Assembly (NCBI GenBank): GCA_027486835.1
Contig: JAIXOJ010000158.1
Location: forward strand, 1 to 38,601
Direction: 5' to 3'
DNA length: 38,601 nt
DNA from: Chitinophagaceae bacterium
GTDB taxonomy: Bacteria > Bacteroidota > Bacteroidia > Chitinophagales > Chitinophagaceae
Shown: positions 18,045 through 25,464 of the stretch, piece after piece
Layout of the letters: every line of letters starts with the position of its first letter
How positions within the stretch are numbered: the stretch's first letter is position 1
Position numbers and translations under genes: made by a program
Notes under the pieces: model-generated
What the model saw: only the letters and a program-made list of their open reading frames with translations
Database searches by the model: none
Told to the model about the DNA's origin: nothing

Positions 18045-18093
18045 CAAAAAAGCCGCCCACATTGTTAATTCTGAGGTGGCTTAACTAGCGGCT
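18045..18093 (-). terminator. intrinsic terminator of the small helical protein gene
   Basis: The stem AGCCGC/GCGGCT (18051-18056 with 18088-18093), with an inner CCAC/GTGG pair, is followed on the minus strand by TTTTTT. It lies 16 bp after the stop at 18109. Confidence 0.75.
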
Positions 18094-18108
18094 ACTACTT
18101 GATACCGA

Positions 18109-18366
18109 CTAACTAAGAGCTGCTTTTTGTTCTTCTACTGTAGTGATAAATTTGTCCAATTCAGCCAAGAGAAGGTCAATTAATGAAACAGCCAGTTCTC
18201 TTTCTAACAACCTCACTATTCCATAATCAATATGATTGTTAATAAGCAAGAACAAATCGTACTCGGCCTTTTTCAATAGTTTAACGTGATTCCGTTTGTG
18301 ATCTCCTTTCGATAAATTAGAAATAGTAGCTGTGAGTGAAGCGATTTCTTCATTTATAGAGGCCAA
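18109..18366 (-). CDS. small helical protein of unknown function
   Basis: At least 85 residues, almost entirely alpha-helical by composition, with an N-terminal coiled-coil-like stretch (EEIASLTATISNLSKG) and a C-terminal amphipathic helix (LLLAELDKFITTVEEQKAAL). I know no family. The start is unsettled: no ATG occurs in frame. The frame is open upstream to a TAA at 18441 and continues in the same Glu/Lys/Gln-rich helical style, so the true start may be the ATT at 18423, the CTG at 18387 or the TTG at 18366. A good terminator follows, which supports a real transcription unit. Confidence 0.5.
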   Translation of the reverse strand: MASINEEIASLTATISNLSKGDHKRNHVKLLKKAEYDLFLLINNHIDYGIVRLLERELAVSLIDLLLAELDKFITTVEEQKAALS

Positions 18367-18487
18367 ATCAGCATTTAATTCAGTCAGGTTTTCTCCATAC
18401 TCCTTCTGTTTTCGTTGCTGAATCTGAGTAGGTGTAGTTTAACAACCCTAACACCGTACTTGTATCACTGGATTTAATTCAAAAAAA

Positions 18488-18591
18488 TGTGCGAAAAATT
18501 CTGTGCGAAAAAAAACTCGCACAAAAAAACTCGCACAAATTTGTGCGAGAAAATCTGTGCGAGAAAAAATTCGCACAAAAAATTTCGCACA
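18488..18591. repeat. array of eight TGTGCGA heptamers in alternating pairs, 14-bp spacing
   Basis: TGTGCGA occurs at 18488 and 18502, its complement TCGCACA at 18517 and 18531, TGTGCGA at 18542 and 18556, and TCGCACA at 18571 and 18585. Within each pair the start-to-start distance is exactly 14. The middle forms a perfect 20-bp palindrome (18530-18549, CTCGCACAAATTTGTGCGAG). The spacers are mostly A-runs. It lies between the 3' end of the kinase gene and the 5' side of the small helical gene, both on the minus strand, so it is in a position to control the latter. Confidence 0.93.
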
Positions 18592-18649
18592 AAAAATATT
18601 TTGCCCGTTTAAGCAGCATTATCTTTCTCAGTCCCAACCTTTTATTCTA

Positions 18650-20539
18650 CTAAACCATTTTCTCTATAAGGGAGGGTGGCAATAAATGCGGAGGTGCCGT
18701 CTGCCTTTGCTTCAAAACGGATGTTGCCGCCGTGCATGACCATAATTTTTTTGCGATAGCTAACCCTAATCCCACGCCTTCGATGTAGCCAACATTGCTG
18801 CACCTGAAAAAGCCAGAAAACAATTTATCTCTTTCCCCCACCGGAACGCCGATGCCGAAATCAAGGATTTTTATCTCAATTTCCGATGCTTTAAACTGGA
18901 TGATGACCATGGGCGAAGGATTGCCCACAGAGTATTTGAATGCATTGCACAGCAGTTTACCCATAGCCATGTCAAAATATTGGGCATCTACAGGCACCAA
19001 TTCCCTAGAGCCGCGCACATCCACAAATGCCACCCTCCCATCTTGTTGTTGCACTTCTATCCGTGCCGTACAGGCTCGCAATTGCTTATAGACATCAAGG
19101 GGTGAAGGCTGTAGTTGTATTTGGTTGTTCGATAATTTTTCCAATAGAATCACATCTGCTATCAATACGGTTAGTCGCGCCACTTCATTGTCCACCTGCC
19201 TGATGCTGGTTAACACCGTTGTAGCCATGTTGGCTGTATTGGCAGATTTCAACTTTAGGTGTATCAATTCACTGATGGAGCGAATGTTCTGGAGCGGGGC
19301 GGCAAACTCGTGAGAGATAAAATCAATAAACCCAGATTTTCTTTCGTTTAGCTGGTTGGTCTCCTGCAGTTCAACGAGTGCTTTTGATTCCTCCTTCATT
19401 TTTTCTTGAGCCACTTTGGAAATAACTACCAGCCTATCTCTACCCGCAAACCCATCATAAAACCGCTTCACTTTGCTGCAGAGCCAGATATACGTACCAT
19501 CCTTGCGTTTGTAGCGGTAGGTAATTTGTTCATATCGGTAATCGCCAGTTATTAAATAAGACTCATGGTTCTCGGCTATTCGGATAACATCCTCCTTATG
19601 AAAATAGGCATAGGCCGATTTGCCCACTAATTCTGCGGGTTCGTACCCAGCAATGGTTTTGATGGATGGCGAAAGCAATACATAGCGGCCATCATCTTCA
19701 TGCAGGGTAATTAAATCATCCACATGCTGCGACAATAGTTCGTAATAATGTCCGTTTTCTTTTTTGGAGGTAATATCTTTACATGTACCCTTAAACCCTA
19801 CCAAGCAACCCTGCTCATCCATCACTTTTGTGCAGCAAACTTGCACCCAAAGGATTATTGTTTCGTTGAAGAACAGGCGCATGTCCGATTGGTACTCCAC
19901 CTCCCCCACTTCGGAATGAAACAGCCATGCGTCCAATGCCTGTTGTTCCTGTTCCGGCTCAATATAAAAAGTAATATTGGTACCCAGTGATGAATGGACT
20001 GGAATGCCCGCGATACGCTCCCACGCTTGGTTTAAAAAAGTAAAACAACCGTTGATGTCTAGCCTAAATACGATGTCAGATATTGTATTTAGCAGATCTT
20101 GGTATTCATTGCTTAAGTGGTCTGCCGCTGCCGATGCTTGTTTTTCGGCTGTTACATCCGTCCCGCATAAACAGAAATAATGGAGCCCCATTGGTTCCTG
20201 CTGCAACTGCTGTAAGGAAAAGCGAATCCATTGTGGCGCCTGGTTGTTAAGGTGCAGGGCAACATCAAAATGATGCCGTACATTGACAATTAAGGCCGCA
20301 ATGCTTTCTGATAATGGAGGCAGATCTGTAGCAATAGTTGCCAATAATTCACTAACCGTTTTGTTAACGGAATCACCACTCGAGCAACCATACATCGCTT
20401 CGGCCTGTTGGTTCATCCAAATTATCTTTTGGTCATTGGAAATGAAAGTTAAGGCATCCCTCGACAACGCAATTAATTCTTGCGCATGTGTATGGAAACA
20501 GGCATCATAAATAGATAATCGGTTGGCTATTTCTGGCAT
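18650..20539 (-). CDS. PAS-domain sensor histidine kinase, frameshifted near its C-terminus
   Basis: Three PAS-type sensor domains lie at about residues 20-130, 145-258 and 265-380. A HisKA domain follows with the phospho-acceptor H410 (FIDFISHEFAAPL), then an ATPase domain with N-box N532, G1 box DFGIGVP (560-566), F box and G2 box GVGLGLAIAKK. There is no membrane segment, so it is probably cytoplasmic. After K598 the reading frame is wrong. The next frame encodes the expected ending (IMVMHGGNIRFEA and FIATLPYRE), stopping at 18642. One extra A in the A7 run at 18746-18752 would restore a 632-residue kinase. As read, the product lacks the last ATPase strands. No response regulator gene is adjacent. 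Confidence 0.9.
   Translation of the reverse strand: MPEIANRLSIYDACFHTHAQELIALSRDALTFISNDQKIIWMNQQAEAMYGCSSGDSVNKTVSELLATIATDLPPLSESIAALIVNVRHHFDVALHLNNQAPQWIRFSLQQLQQEPMGLHYFCLCGTDVTAEKQASAAADHLSNEYQDLLNTISDIVFRLDINGCFTFLNQAWERIAGIPVHSSLGTNITFYIEPEQEQQALDAWLFHSEVGEVEYQSDMRLFFNETIILWVQVCCTKVMDEQGCLVGFKGTCKDITSKKENGHYYELLSQHVDDLITLHEDDGRYVLLSPSIKTIAGYEPAELVGKSAYAYFHKEDVIRIAENHESYLITGDYRYEQITYRYKRKDGTYIWLCSKVKRFYDGFAGRDRLVVISKVAQEKMKEESKALVELQETNQLNERKSGFIDFISHEFAAPLQNIRSISELIHLKLKSANTANMATTVLTSIRQVDNEVARLTVLIADVILLEKLSNNQIQLQPSPLDVYKQLRACTARIEVQQQDGRVAFVDVRGSRELVPVDAQYFDMAMGKLLCNAFKYSVGNPSPMVIIQFKASEIEIKILDFGIGVPVGERDKLFSGFFRCSNVGYIEGVGLGLAIAKKLWSCTAATSVLKQRQTAPPHLLPPSLIEKMV
18746..18752 (-). 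other. frameshift site in an A7 run of the kinase gene
   Basis: The minus strand reads GCAAAAAAATTATGG. With seven A's the product ends in an unrelated Ser/Thr/Pro-rich tail; with eight it continues into the conserved kinase ending. Explanations are a sequencing or assembly error, a real mutation, slippage-based on/off switching, or transcriptional slippage. Confidence 0.85.
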
Positions 20540-21139
20540 TCATTTCACTTTTTTATACGCTGCTCAGCCATTTTTGATTGTAAACCAACTAAGGTTGTAC
20601 ATGCTAATGAGACTGTGACAGAACGCTGAATAAATTATTTTTTTGACATCTCCCCCAAGTACATTTACTAAAAAATGTTGATAACGAAATTAGTCACCCA
20701 TCTTAAAAAATTAGTTGATTATTCTCATTTTTCCTACTTGTTTTCGTCATTTTAATGTCCAAATTTGTCAAATCCAATTACTTGCCTGCAACCGCTGTGT
20801 GTATATAGTTTAGCTAAATTGTTAGTCTGAAAAAACCAAAATAACATCCATTGTCTAATTCAACATCCCCCAAGCTAGGAATGCAACCAGTCGATAACGG
20901 TAATGATGGGTCAGTTAGTAACCGCCATATTTATCAAACATTTTTGGTTATTCAACACCAATATTCCACTCCTAAATTGGCAAAGCATAGTTGATATGTT
21001 GCTATAGGCGGAAGGAGTATATTTGGTCAGAAAATTTTAGATACTTAGTAAACAACAGCTTTAGTTTTGTAAGCAACCGATTTCATACAGATATTAGCTG
21101 AATATATTGTATTTAGGTCACTCAAATAAAAATTTAGAA
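20540..21139. other. intergenic region between divergent kinase and oxidoreductase genes
   Basis: Six hundred AT-rich bases with no credible gene. Two exact -7 boxes occur on the plus strand, TATATTTG at 21018-21025 and TAGTTTTG at 21062-21069. Nothing else is recognisable. Confidence 0.5.
21062..21069 (+). promoter_or_regulatory. candidate -7 box (TAGTTTTG) for the NADP oxidoreductase gene
   Basis: An exact match to TAnnTTTG about 70 bases before the ATG at 21140. A second match (TATATTTG, 21018-21025) lies further upstream. Neither has a well-spaced TTG at -33. Confidence 0.35.
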
Positions 21140-21757
21140 ATGAAAATAGCAGTTATTGGTTCAGGAAATGTAGGCGGTGCCTTAGCTGCCACATTGTGTA
21201 AAGCAGGCCATGAAGTGGTCTTTGGGGTAAAAAATCCATTACTCCCTTTTAAAGGAATAGACATCTCCACGCAATTTGCCATCCCTTATTGCTCGGTTGC
21301 AGAAGCGGTTGATAAAAGTGATGTGATTATTGTGAGTGTGCCAGCGCAAGCAGCAGTGGATGTGGCCCAAAGTCTGGGTGATGTAGCCAACAAAGTCATC
21401 ATAGATACCATGAATGCAGTGTCTTTTAAGCCCGATGGATTCTCTAACACCGCAGACGCCATCTTAGCCAATTGCAACAGTACCGATGTGGTTAAATGTT
21501 TCAATACCACTGGTTTTGAAAACCTAATCAACCCCATTTACCACGGCGAAGGCATCGACATGTTTGTTGCGGGCACCAGCCCCAAAGGAAAACAAATAGC
21601 CACCCAACTATCCCTCGACATCGGCTTTGCCAATTGCTACGATTTCGGCGGCAACGACAAATTTTTCGCCATCGAACAGTTTGCTTTTGCTTGGATTAAC
21701 CTCGCCATTATTCAAAAACACGGAAGAGATTGGGCTTTTAAGCTGATAAAACGATAA
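21140..21757 (+). CDS. NADP oxidoreductase, F420-dependent-oxidoreductase-like family
   Basis: Soluble dehydrogenase-like protein of 205 residues from the ATG at 21140, which opens directly into the nucleotide-binding motif MKIAVIGSGNVGGALA (GxGxxG at 7-12). The frame also allows an upstream start at 21107, but that places 11 unrelated residues ahead of the first strand. The Rossmann fold continues with VIIVSVPAQAAVDVA and KVIIDTMNAVS, and the VVKCFNTTGFENL block is typical of the NADPH-dependent F420 reductase-like family. Members outside F420-using organisms act on unknown substrates with NADP(H). It stands alone. Confidence 0.85.
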   Translation: MKIAVIGSGNVGGALAATLCKAGHEVVFGVKNPLLPFKGIDISTQFAIPYCSVAEAVDKSDVIIVSVPAQAAVDVAQSLGDVANKVIIDTMNAVSFKPDGFSNTADAILANCNSTDVVKCFNTTGFENLINPIYHGEGIDMFVAGTSPKGKQIATQLSLDIGFANCYDFGGNDKFFAIEQFAFAWINLAIIQKHGRDWAFKLIKR

Positions 21758-21799
21758 TGGGATGGAACTAAATAGCTTGCAAACGGCATTAATGAAAGT

Positions 21800-21992
21800 G
21801 CATAAAAGTTTTTCGCTCCCATAATTTAAACCTCACCCCAACTCTTCTCCAAAGGAGTTAGCCTGGTATTGATTACAAGACATTTTTTTGCTTTGTTTAT
21901 TCTACGCATTTAACTTGCTTTTCGGTAGTTAGCATTTATCACACATCAACAGCATTGCAGTTTTGCAAAGTAAAAGCGAAAAACTTTTATGC
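21800..21992. repeat. GCATAAAAG inverted-repeat element, copy B (intact ends)
   Basis: A 193-bp element with perfect 17-bp terminal inverted repeats, GCATAAAAGTTTTTCGC at 21800-21816 and its complement at 21976-21992. The interior begins with AATTTAAACCTCACCCCAAC and a short CTCC-AAAGGAG hairpin and contains no gene. I see no clear target-site duplication. It could be a non-autonomous (MITE-like) or REP-like element. It lies 135 bp from the 3' end of the DUF4062 gene. Confidence 0.82.
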
Positions 21993-22106
21993 ATCCGACA
22001 TTCAAACTTTAAAACCACTCCGTTCAAAAGTTTGATTCACGGCACACTTTCGTCCAGCGGGGTAATTTATTGCCGACGATTACACTCCGTCTGCCCCATA
22101 TTACTT

Positions 22107-22140
22107 AAAACGAGAGTTAATGGGGGTTATTTCTCGTTTT
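22107..22140 (-). terminator. possible terminator overlapping the end of the DUF4062 gene
   Basis: AAAACGAGA (22107-22115) pairs with TCTCGTTTT (22132-22140) around a 16-base loop that contains the stop codon. The U-run is only four bases, so this is weak. Confidence 0.3.
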
Positions 22141-23194
22141 GTTTATCATTTTCATTGTTGCCAAAATCAAAGTCGCTCAAGTCGAAATCAAAATTGTTCG
22201 TTTCTATTATATTTCTTCTTATCGCTTTAAATACATTTTTACCTTCCTCAGTTATTGTCCAGTAATCACTTGTGTCTTTCAAACTGTGCTTTTTTACTGA
22301 AGGTTTTACCAAGTCAAGCACGACCAAATCAGCAAAAATATTCTTCATAGTATTACTGGGAATTGGATAGTTGTCTCTAATTTCTTTGTCCTTGCTTGGT
22401 TTTTTCATAATAGCAATATAATGAGCTGTCTTTTCAGTTGATTTTTCTACCATCAATTCAGGTGCTATTAATTTGAAAATGTCAAGGAAGTCAAACTCTT
22501 TGCTGTCTTCCCATTTTGTCCCTTTCTTGTAGAAGAAGCTAATTGTAACCTTATGACTGTTTAACGTTGAAATAATCTTGTCATACTTACTCGTTTCATC
22601 AGTAACAATTTGTTGGTTAAGATTTGTAATTTCATCCCTAAGATCAGAATTCTCTTTGCTAAGTCTTGATAATTCAGTAAGAACCTCCGGTCCAACAAGT
22701 TCGTTTGCTTTTATCCATCCAACTCCTGGGTTAGTTGTGAACTGCTTCATTAAAGCAATAGAAACTTTGCCATATAGATCTTCCTTATTAGTCCAATAGC
22801 TAATTAGTTTCTTTTTGATTTTGCTTTTGAAACTATCAAGTTTTTTCTTCTTATCTGTTTCTGTATCACTTTTGTTCACTGGCCAAACTGCATTGTCTGC
22901 GATAATGAAACCTAGTGTCGGGATTCCTTTTGAGAAGGCATAGTCATATTCTTTTTCTGTGTAGCTAACTTTCCCGTCAAGGGATCCGTATCTGTGAGCA
23001 GCTATCACAACATAATAATCGCAATCGTCAATTTGTCTTTGAATTAATTTCCATTGTTCTTCATCTCCTGCACTAAACATTTCCATGCCTACGGGTATAT
23101 GTCCCATTTCAAGTATTGATTTAATAACTAACTCACGTTCATCTTTTAAATCCTCAAATGTCGAACTAACAAATATTTGATATTTTATTTTCAT
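22127..23194 (-). CDS. DUF4062-domain protein
   Basis: 355 residues. The N-terminal 105 residues fit DUF4062: YQIFVSSTFEDLKDERE, then MGHIPVGMEMF, DDCDYYVVIAAHRYGSL and YTEKEYDYAFSKGIPTLGF. This domain has a flavodoxin/TIR-like outline and is often found at the head of signalling or conflict-related proteins. A predicted coiled coil follows (about 180-208, ELSRLSKENSDLRDEI). The C-terminal part, about 215-340, looks like a winged-helix module and ends in an acidic tail rich in Asp, Asn and Phe. There is no NTPase motif, unlike many DUF4062 fusions. It stands alone beside an inverted-repeat element and 1 kb of non-coding DNA, an accessory-island setting. The exact function is unknown. Confidence 0.78.
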   Translation of the reverse strand: MKIKYQIFVSSTFEDLKDERELVIKSILEMGHIPVGMEMFSAGDEEQWKLIQRQIDDCDYYVVIAAHRYGSLDGKVSYTEKEYDYAFSKGIPTLGFIIADNAVWPVNKSDTETDKKKKLDSFKSKIKKKLISYWTNKEDLYGKVSIALMKQFTTNPGVGWIKANELVGPEVLTELSRLSKENSDLRDEITNLNQQIVTDETSKYDKIISTLNSHKVTISFFYKKGTKWEDSKEFDFLDIFKLIAPELMVEKSTEKTAHYIAIMKKPSKDKEIRDNYPIPSNTMKNIFADLVVLDLVKPSVKKHSLKDTSDYWTITEEGKNVFKAIRRNIIETNNFDFDLSDFDFGNNENDKQNEK

Positions 23195-23633
23195 TGTATA
23201 TTATATGTCTGTTTACAATAACCGCCTTCTAGTTAAAATACGCAGGTTCAACCATTATTTCTATTTTCAAAAGGTTCTTATTAATCATAACCTACGCTTT
23301 TCTCCTGCGAAAATAAGGGGGAACTAAGTCAAATCTACTTGTTTGTTGGTTCATCTTTTTTAGAAGGCAAATTACGTACATAACTTATATATCGTTATCG
23401 TTTTTTGGGTGATACTTGATTTATTCATAATTCCATTTTAATTGTTTTTGTGAATCTATTTTATTTAATGGGCTTTTGGTTTTCATCGGAGTCTATACTG
23501 CCTCTTGCTTTTAATAATAGGCTAAGCAAGACCAGATGGGTTAATCGATTTTGAAAATTTATCCCTAGTTCTTAACACCGATTTGAACGTAACAGATTCA
23601 AAGAAAAATGTTGACCACCAAAAACAAAGCGGT

Positions 23634-23701
23634 AAACGGTTTTCCAGGCTGCCGCTGTGTAGCGGGAAGTTAGCAAACCGTTTTCTAGGCTGCCGCTGTG
23701 T
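23634..23701. repeat. two 27-bp direct repeats, 41 bp apart
   Basis: AAACGGTTTTCCAGGCTGCC followed by GCTGTGT (23634-23660) recurs at 23675-23701 with two mismatches. The intervening sequence GCGGGAAGTTAGC resembles the bases before the first copy, so this is a degenerate tandem repeat. Confidence 0.75.
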
Positions 23702-24007
23702 GGAGACTAAAAACTTACAGCGGATTAATGAATTATTGTGTGAAAGCCTTTAGAACTATTATGTATCGCTTAGGATGACCAAATGCCTATTTAACTGAGA
23801 TCATTTTCCAATTAATCTGGCTTTCTTACACCTATACTGAGGCAGAGGTATTTTTGCAAATCCTACAATAAGAATAGATAGCGTGTAAAAAATAGGCTTT
23901 ATTGATTCTGGACTTGGATTTGGAAATCTTTTCTATCTTTTTAAACGAGATGCGCTTTGTTAACAACCGCCCAGCGAAGACGCAACCAATTAAATAATGC
24001 CTTTACC

Positions 24008-24069
24008 ATAAACATCTACACCCTATGGTGCGATTCACACAAATAATTCCTAAGGAATTTGATGTTTAT
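24008..24069. repeat. 62-bp inverted-repeat element
   Basis: ATAAACATC (24008-24016) and GATGTTTAT (24061-24069) are perfect 9-bp terminal inverted repeats. Inside is the palindrome AATTCCTAAGGAATT (24046-24060). It is non-coding and similar in style to short palindromic elements seen in Bacteroidota chromosomes. Confidence 0.6.
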
Positions 24070-24196
24070 AGAAAAATGATGCAACCTGATTGGTACAACC
24101 CTGCATTTTTACCTATTAGCCACCCAAGAAACAGCAGAACGAAAGATTAGATAAAGGGCAAATGTTGGAACATTCGTTTAAAGGAAATAGCAACAT

Positions 24197-24613
24197 TTAA
24201 TCCCCCGGCTTGCTTGCTTTCTCATTGCCAACTGCACTAGGCACCACCCCGAATCGCCGTTTAAACATGGTTACAAAATTCTTTTTATCACTAAAGCCCA
24301 CCATATGCATCACCTTATTTACTCGAAGTCCATTATTCTTGTTAAGTAGTAATTGGTGGGCTCTGTCTAAACGGTTATTTCTAATAAAAAGGGCAGGGGT
24401 AAGGCCAGTGATGGCTTTCAGTTTGATATATAATTGCGTACGGCTAATACCCAATTCATTCAGGAGGTGCTGGGTAACAATCTTGTCCTCGCCCGTGTAA
24501 CTGTTTAAAAAGGAAATTATCTTATTGAGAAATTTTTGGTCTTTTGGGGTAATAATGTTTTGATTTTCGGCTGTCGGTTGTTGGGGTAAAGAAGCACCTT
24601 TTTTACTTTTCAT
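24197..24613 (-). CDS. stand-alone AraC-type DNA-binding protein (copy 1)
   Basis: 138 residues consisting of little more than an AraC/XylS DNA-binding domain of two helix-turn-helix units. The first, about 45-75, is TQHLLNELGISRTQLYIKLK. After the linker TGLTPALFIRNNRLDRAHQLL, the second, about 100-125, contains VMHMVGFSDKKNFVTMFKRRFG. There is no sensor domain. The same style of domain ends many Bacteroidota hybrid two-component regulators, so it may be a detached output domain or act with a partner. It is a tandem duplicate of 24922-25344, and flanking sequence is duplicated too. A candidate -7 box lies at 24687-24694. Confidence 0.85.
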   Translation of the reverse strand: MKSKKGASLPQQPTAENQNIITPKDQKFLNKIISFLNSYTGEDKIVTQHLLNELGISRTQLYIKLKAITGLTPALFIRNNRLDRAHQLLLNKNNGLRVNKVMHMVGFSDKKNFVTMFKRRFGVVPSAVGNEKASKPGD

Positions 24614-24686
24614 GATAACTAATTATTAATAAAAAATAGCCTGCAAATGGGAAGTACTAAGTACAATAGGCAGGGGGTCTACAATT

Positions 24687-24694
24687 CAAAAATA
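24687..24694 (-). promoter_or_regulatory. candidate -7 box (TATTTTTG), AraC copy 1
   Basis: An exact TAnnTTTG match 74 bases before the ATG. A TTG lies 21 bases further upstream, a normal -33/-7 spacing. The box is conserved in the duplicate at 25415-25422. Confidence 0.5.
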
Positions 24695-24921
24695 AGTGGG
24701 AAAGCATGCAACTTTCAAGGTTTTTTAATTTACTGCAGGGCTAGATGTTTACGCAACGAGCCTAAAAAGATAGGTTGTATTTCCAAATCCCTATTATCTG
24801 TGCGGGCATCACGCCCTTTGGATCATGTCAACCAGTCGAATAACAAAACCAACGATAAGATAATAAGCAAATCGACGCCATTATCAGTTGCTGAAATGTT
24901 GTTGCTGGGAAATAGCAACAA

Positions 24922-25344
24922 TTAATCCCCTGGCTTGCTTGCGTTCTCTTTGCCAATGGCACTGGGTATCACCCCGAATCGCCGTTTAAACATGGTTACA
25001 AAATTCTTTTTGTCGCTAAAGCCCACCTGATACATCACTTCTTTTACCCGAAGGCTTTGTTTTCTGTCTTGCAGTAATTGGTGGGCACGGTCTAAACGGT
25101 CATTTCTAATGAATGCAGCAGGGGTAAGGCCAGTGATTGCTTTGAGTTTAATATATAATTGCGTACGGCTAATAGACAATTCGCTGGTGAGGTGGTGTAT
25201 AGAAATCTTGAACTCGCCCGTATAATTGTTTAAAAAAGTCATTATCCTATTGAGTAATTCTTGATCTTGTTGGGTAATAACGTTTTGATTTTCGGGTGTC
25301 GGTAGTTTGGGTGAAGAAGCATCATCTGGTTTACTTTCCATCAT
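24922..25344 (-). CDS. stand-alone AraC-type DNA-binding protein (copy 2)
   Basis: 140 residues, the same architecture as copy 1: an N-terminal leader rich in Pro, Ser and Gln, then two helix-turn-helix units (LTSELSISRTQLYIKLK and VMYQVGFSDKKNFVTMFKRR). The copies match nearly throughout the second half and end in the same KASKPGD tail; they differ mostly in the first 45 residues and the linker before the second unit. The duplication includes about 120 bp upstream and the last bases downstream, with an offset of about 725-730 bp. The recognition helices (ISRTQLYIKLK and KKNFVTMFKRR) are unchanged, so both may bind the same sites. Confidence 0.85.
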   Translation of the reverse strand: MMESKPDDASSPKLPTPENQNVITQQDQELLNRIMTFLNNYTGEFKISIHHLTSELSISRTQLYIKLKAITGLTPAAFIRNDRLDRAHQLLQDRKQSLRVKEVMYQVGFSDKKNFVTMFKRRFGVIPSAIGKENASKPGD

Positions 25345-25414
25345 AGCAAATTATTAATAAGTAACAGCCTGCAAATGTGGAGTACTGGATACGAAGGGCA
25401 GGGGGTGTAACGTT

Positions 25415-25422
25415 CAAAAATA
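25415..25422 (-). promoter_or_regulatory. candidate -7 box (TATTTTTG), AraC copy 2
   Basis: An exact TAnnTTTG match 71 bases before the ATG, aligned with the box of copy 1. The -33 TTG of copy 1 is TTA here. Confidence 0.42.
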
Positions 25423-25464
25423 GGTAGGAAAATATACAACTTTTAAGGTTTCTTAATTTTCAGA

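Larger units (their letters stand above)
23195..24196. other. 1-kb non-coding region with small repeats
   Basis: No frame in this kilobase looks like a gene. It contains a pair of 27-bp direct repeats (23634-23701) and a 62-bp inverted-repeat element (24008-24069). The remainder (23200-23600, 23720-24000) has no recognisable content and may be gene remnants. Confidence 0.5.

Noticed and set aside
18503-18685. Plus-strand frame of 60 residues through the heptamer array
   Set aside because: Its composition (Lys/Arg/Thr repeats) comes from the array and it runs antisense into the kinase gene.
21963-22265. Plus-strand frame of 100 residues
   Set aside because: It begins inside an inverted-repeat element and overlaps the well-supported DUF4062 gene antisense.
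24647-24925. Plus-strand frame of 92 residues between the AraC copies
   Set aside because: It covers the duplicated promoter region antisense to the genes, has no family resemblance and is not preserved in the second copy.
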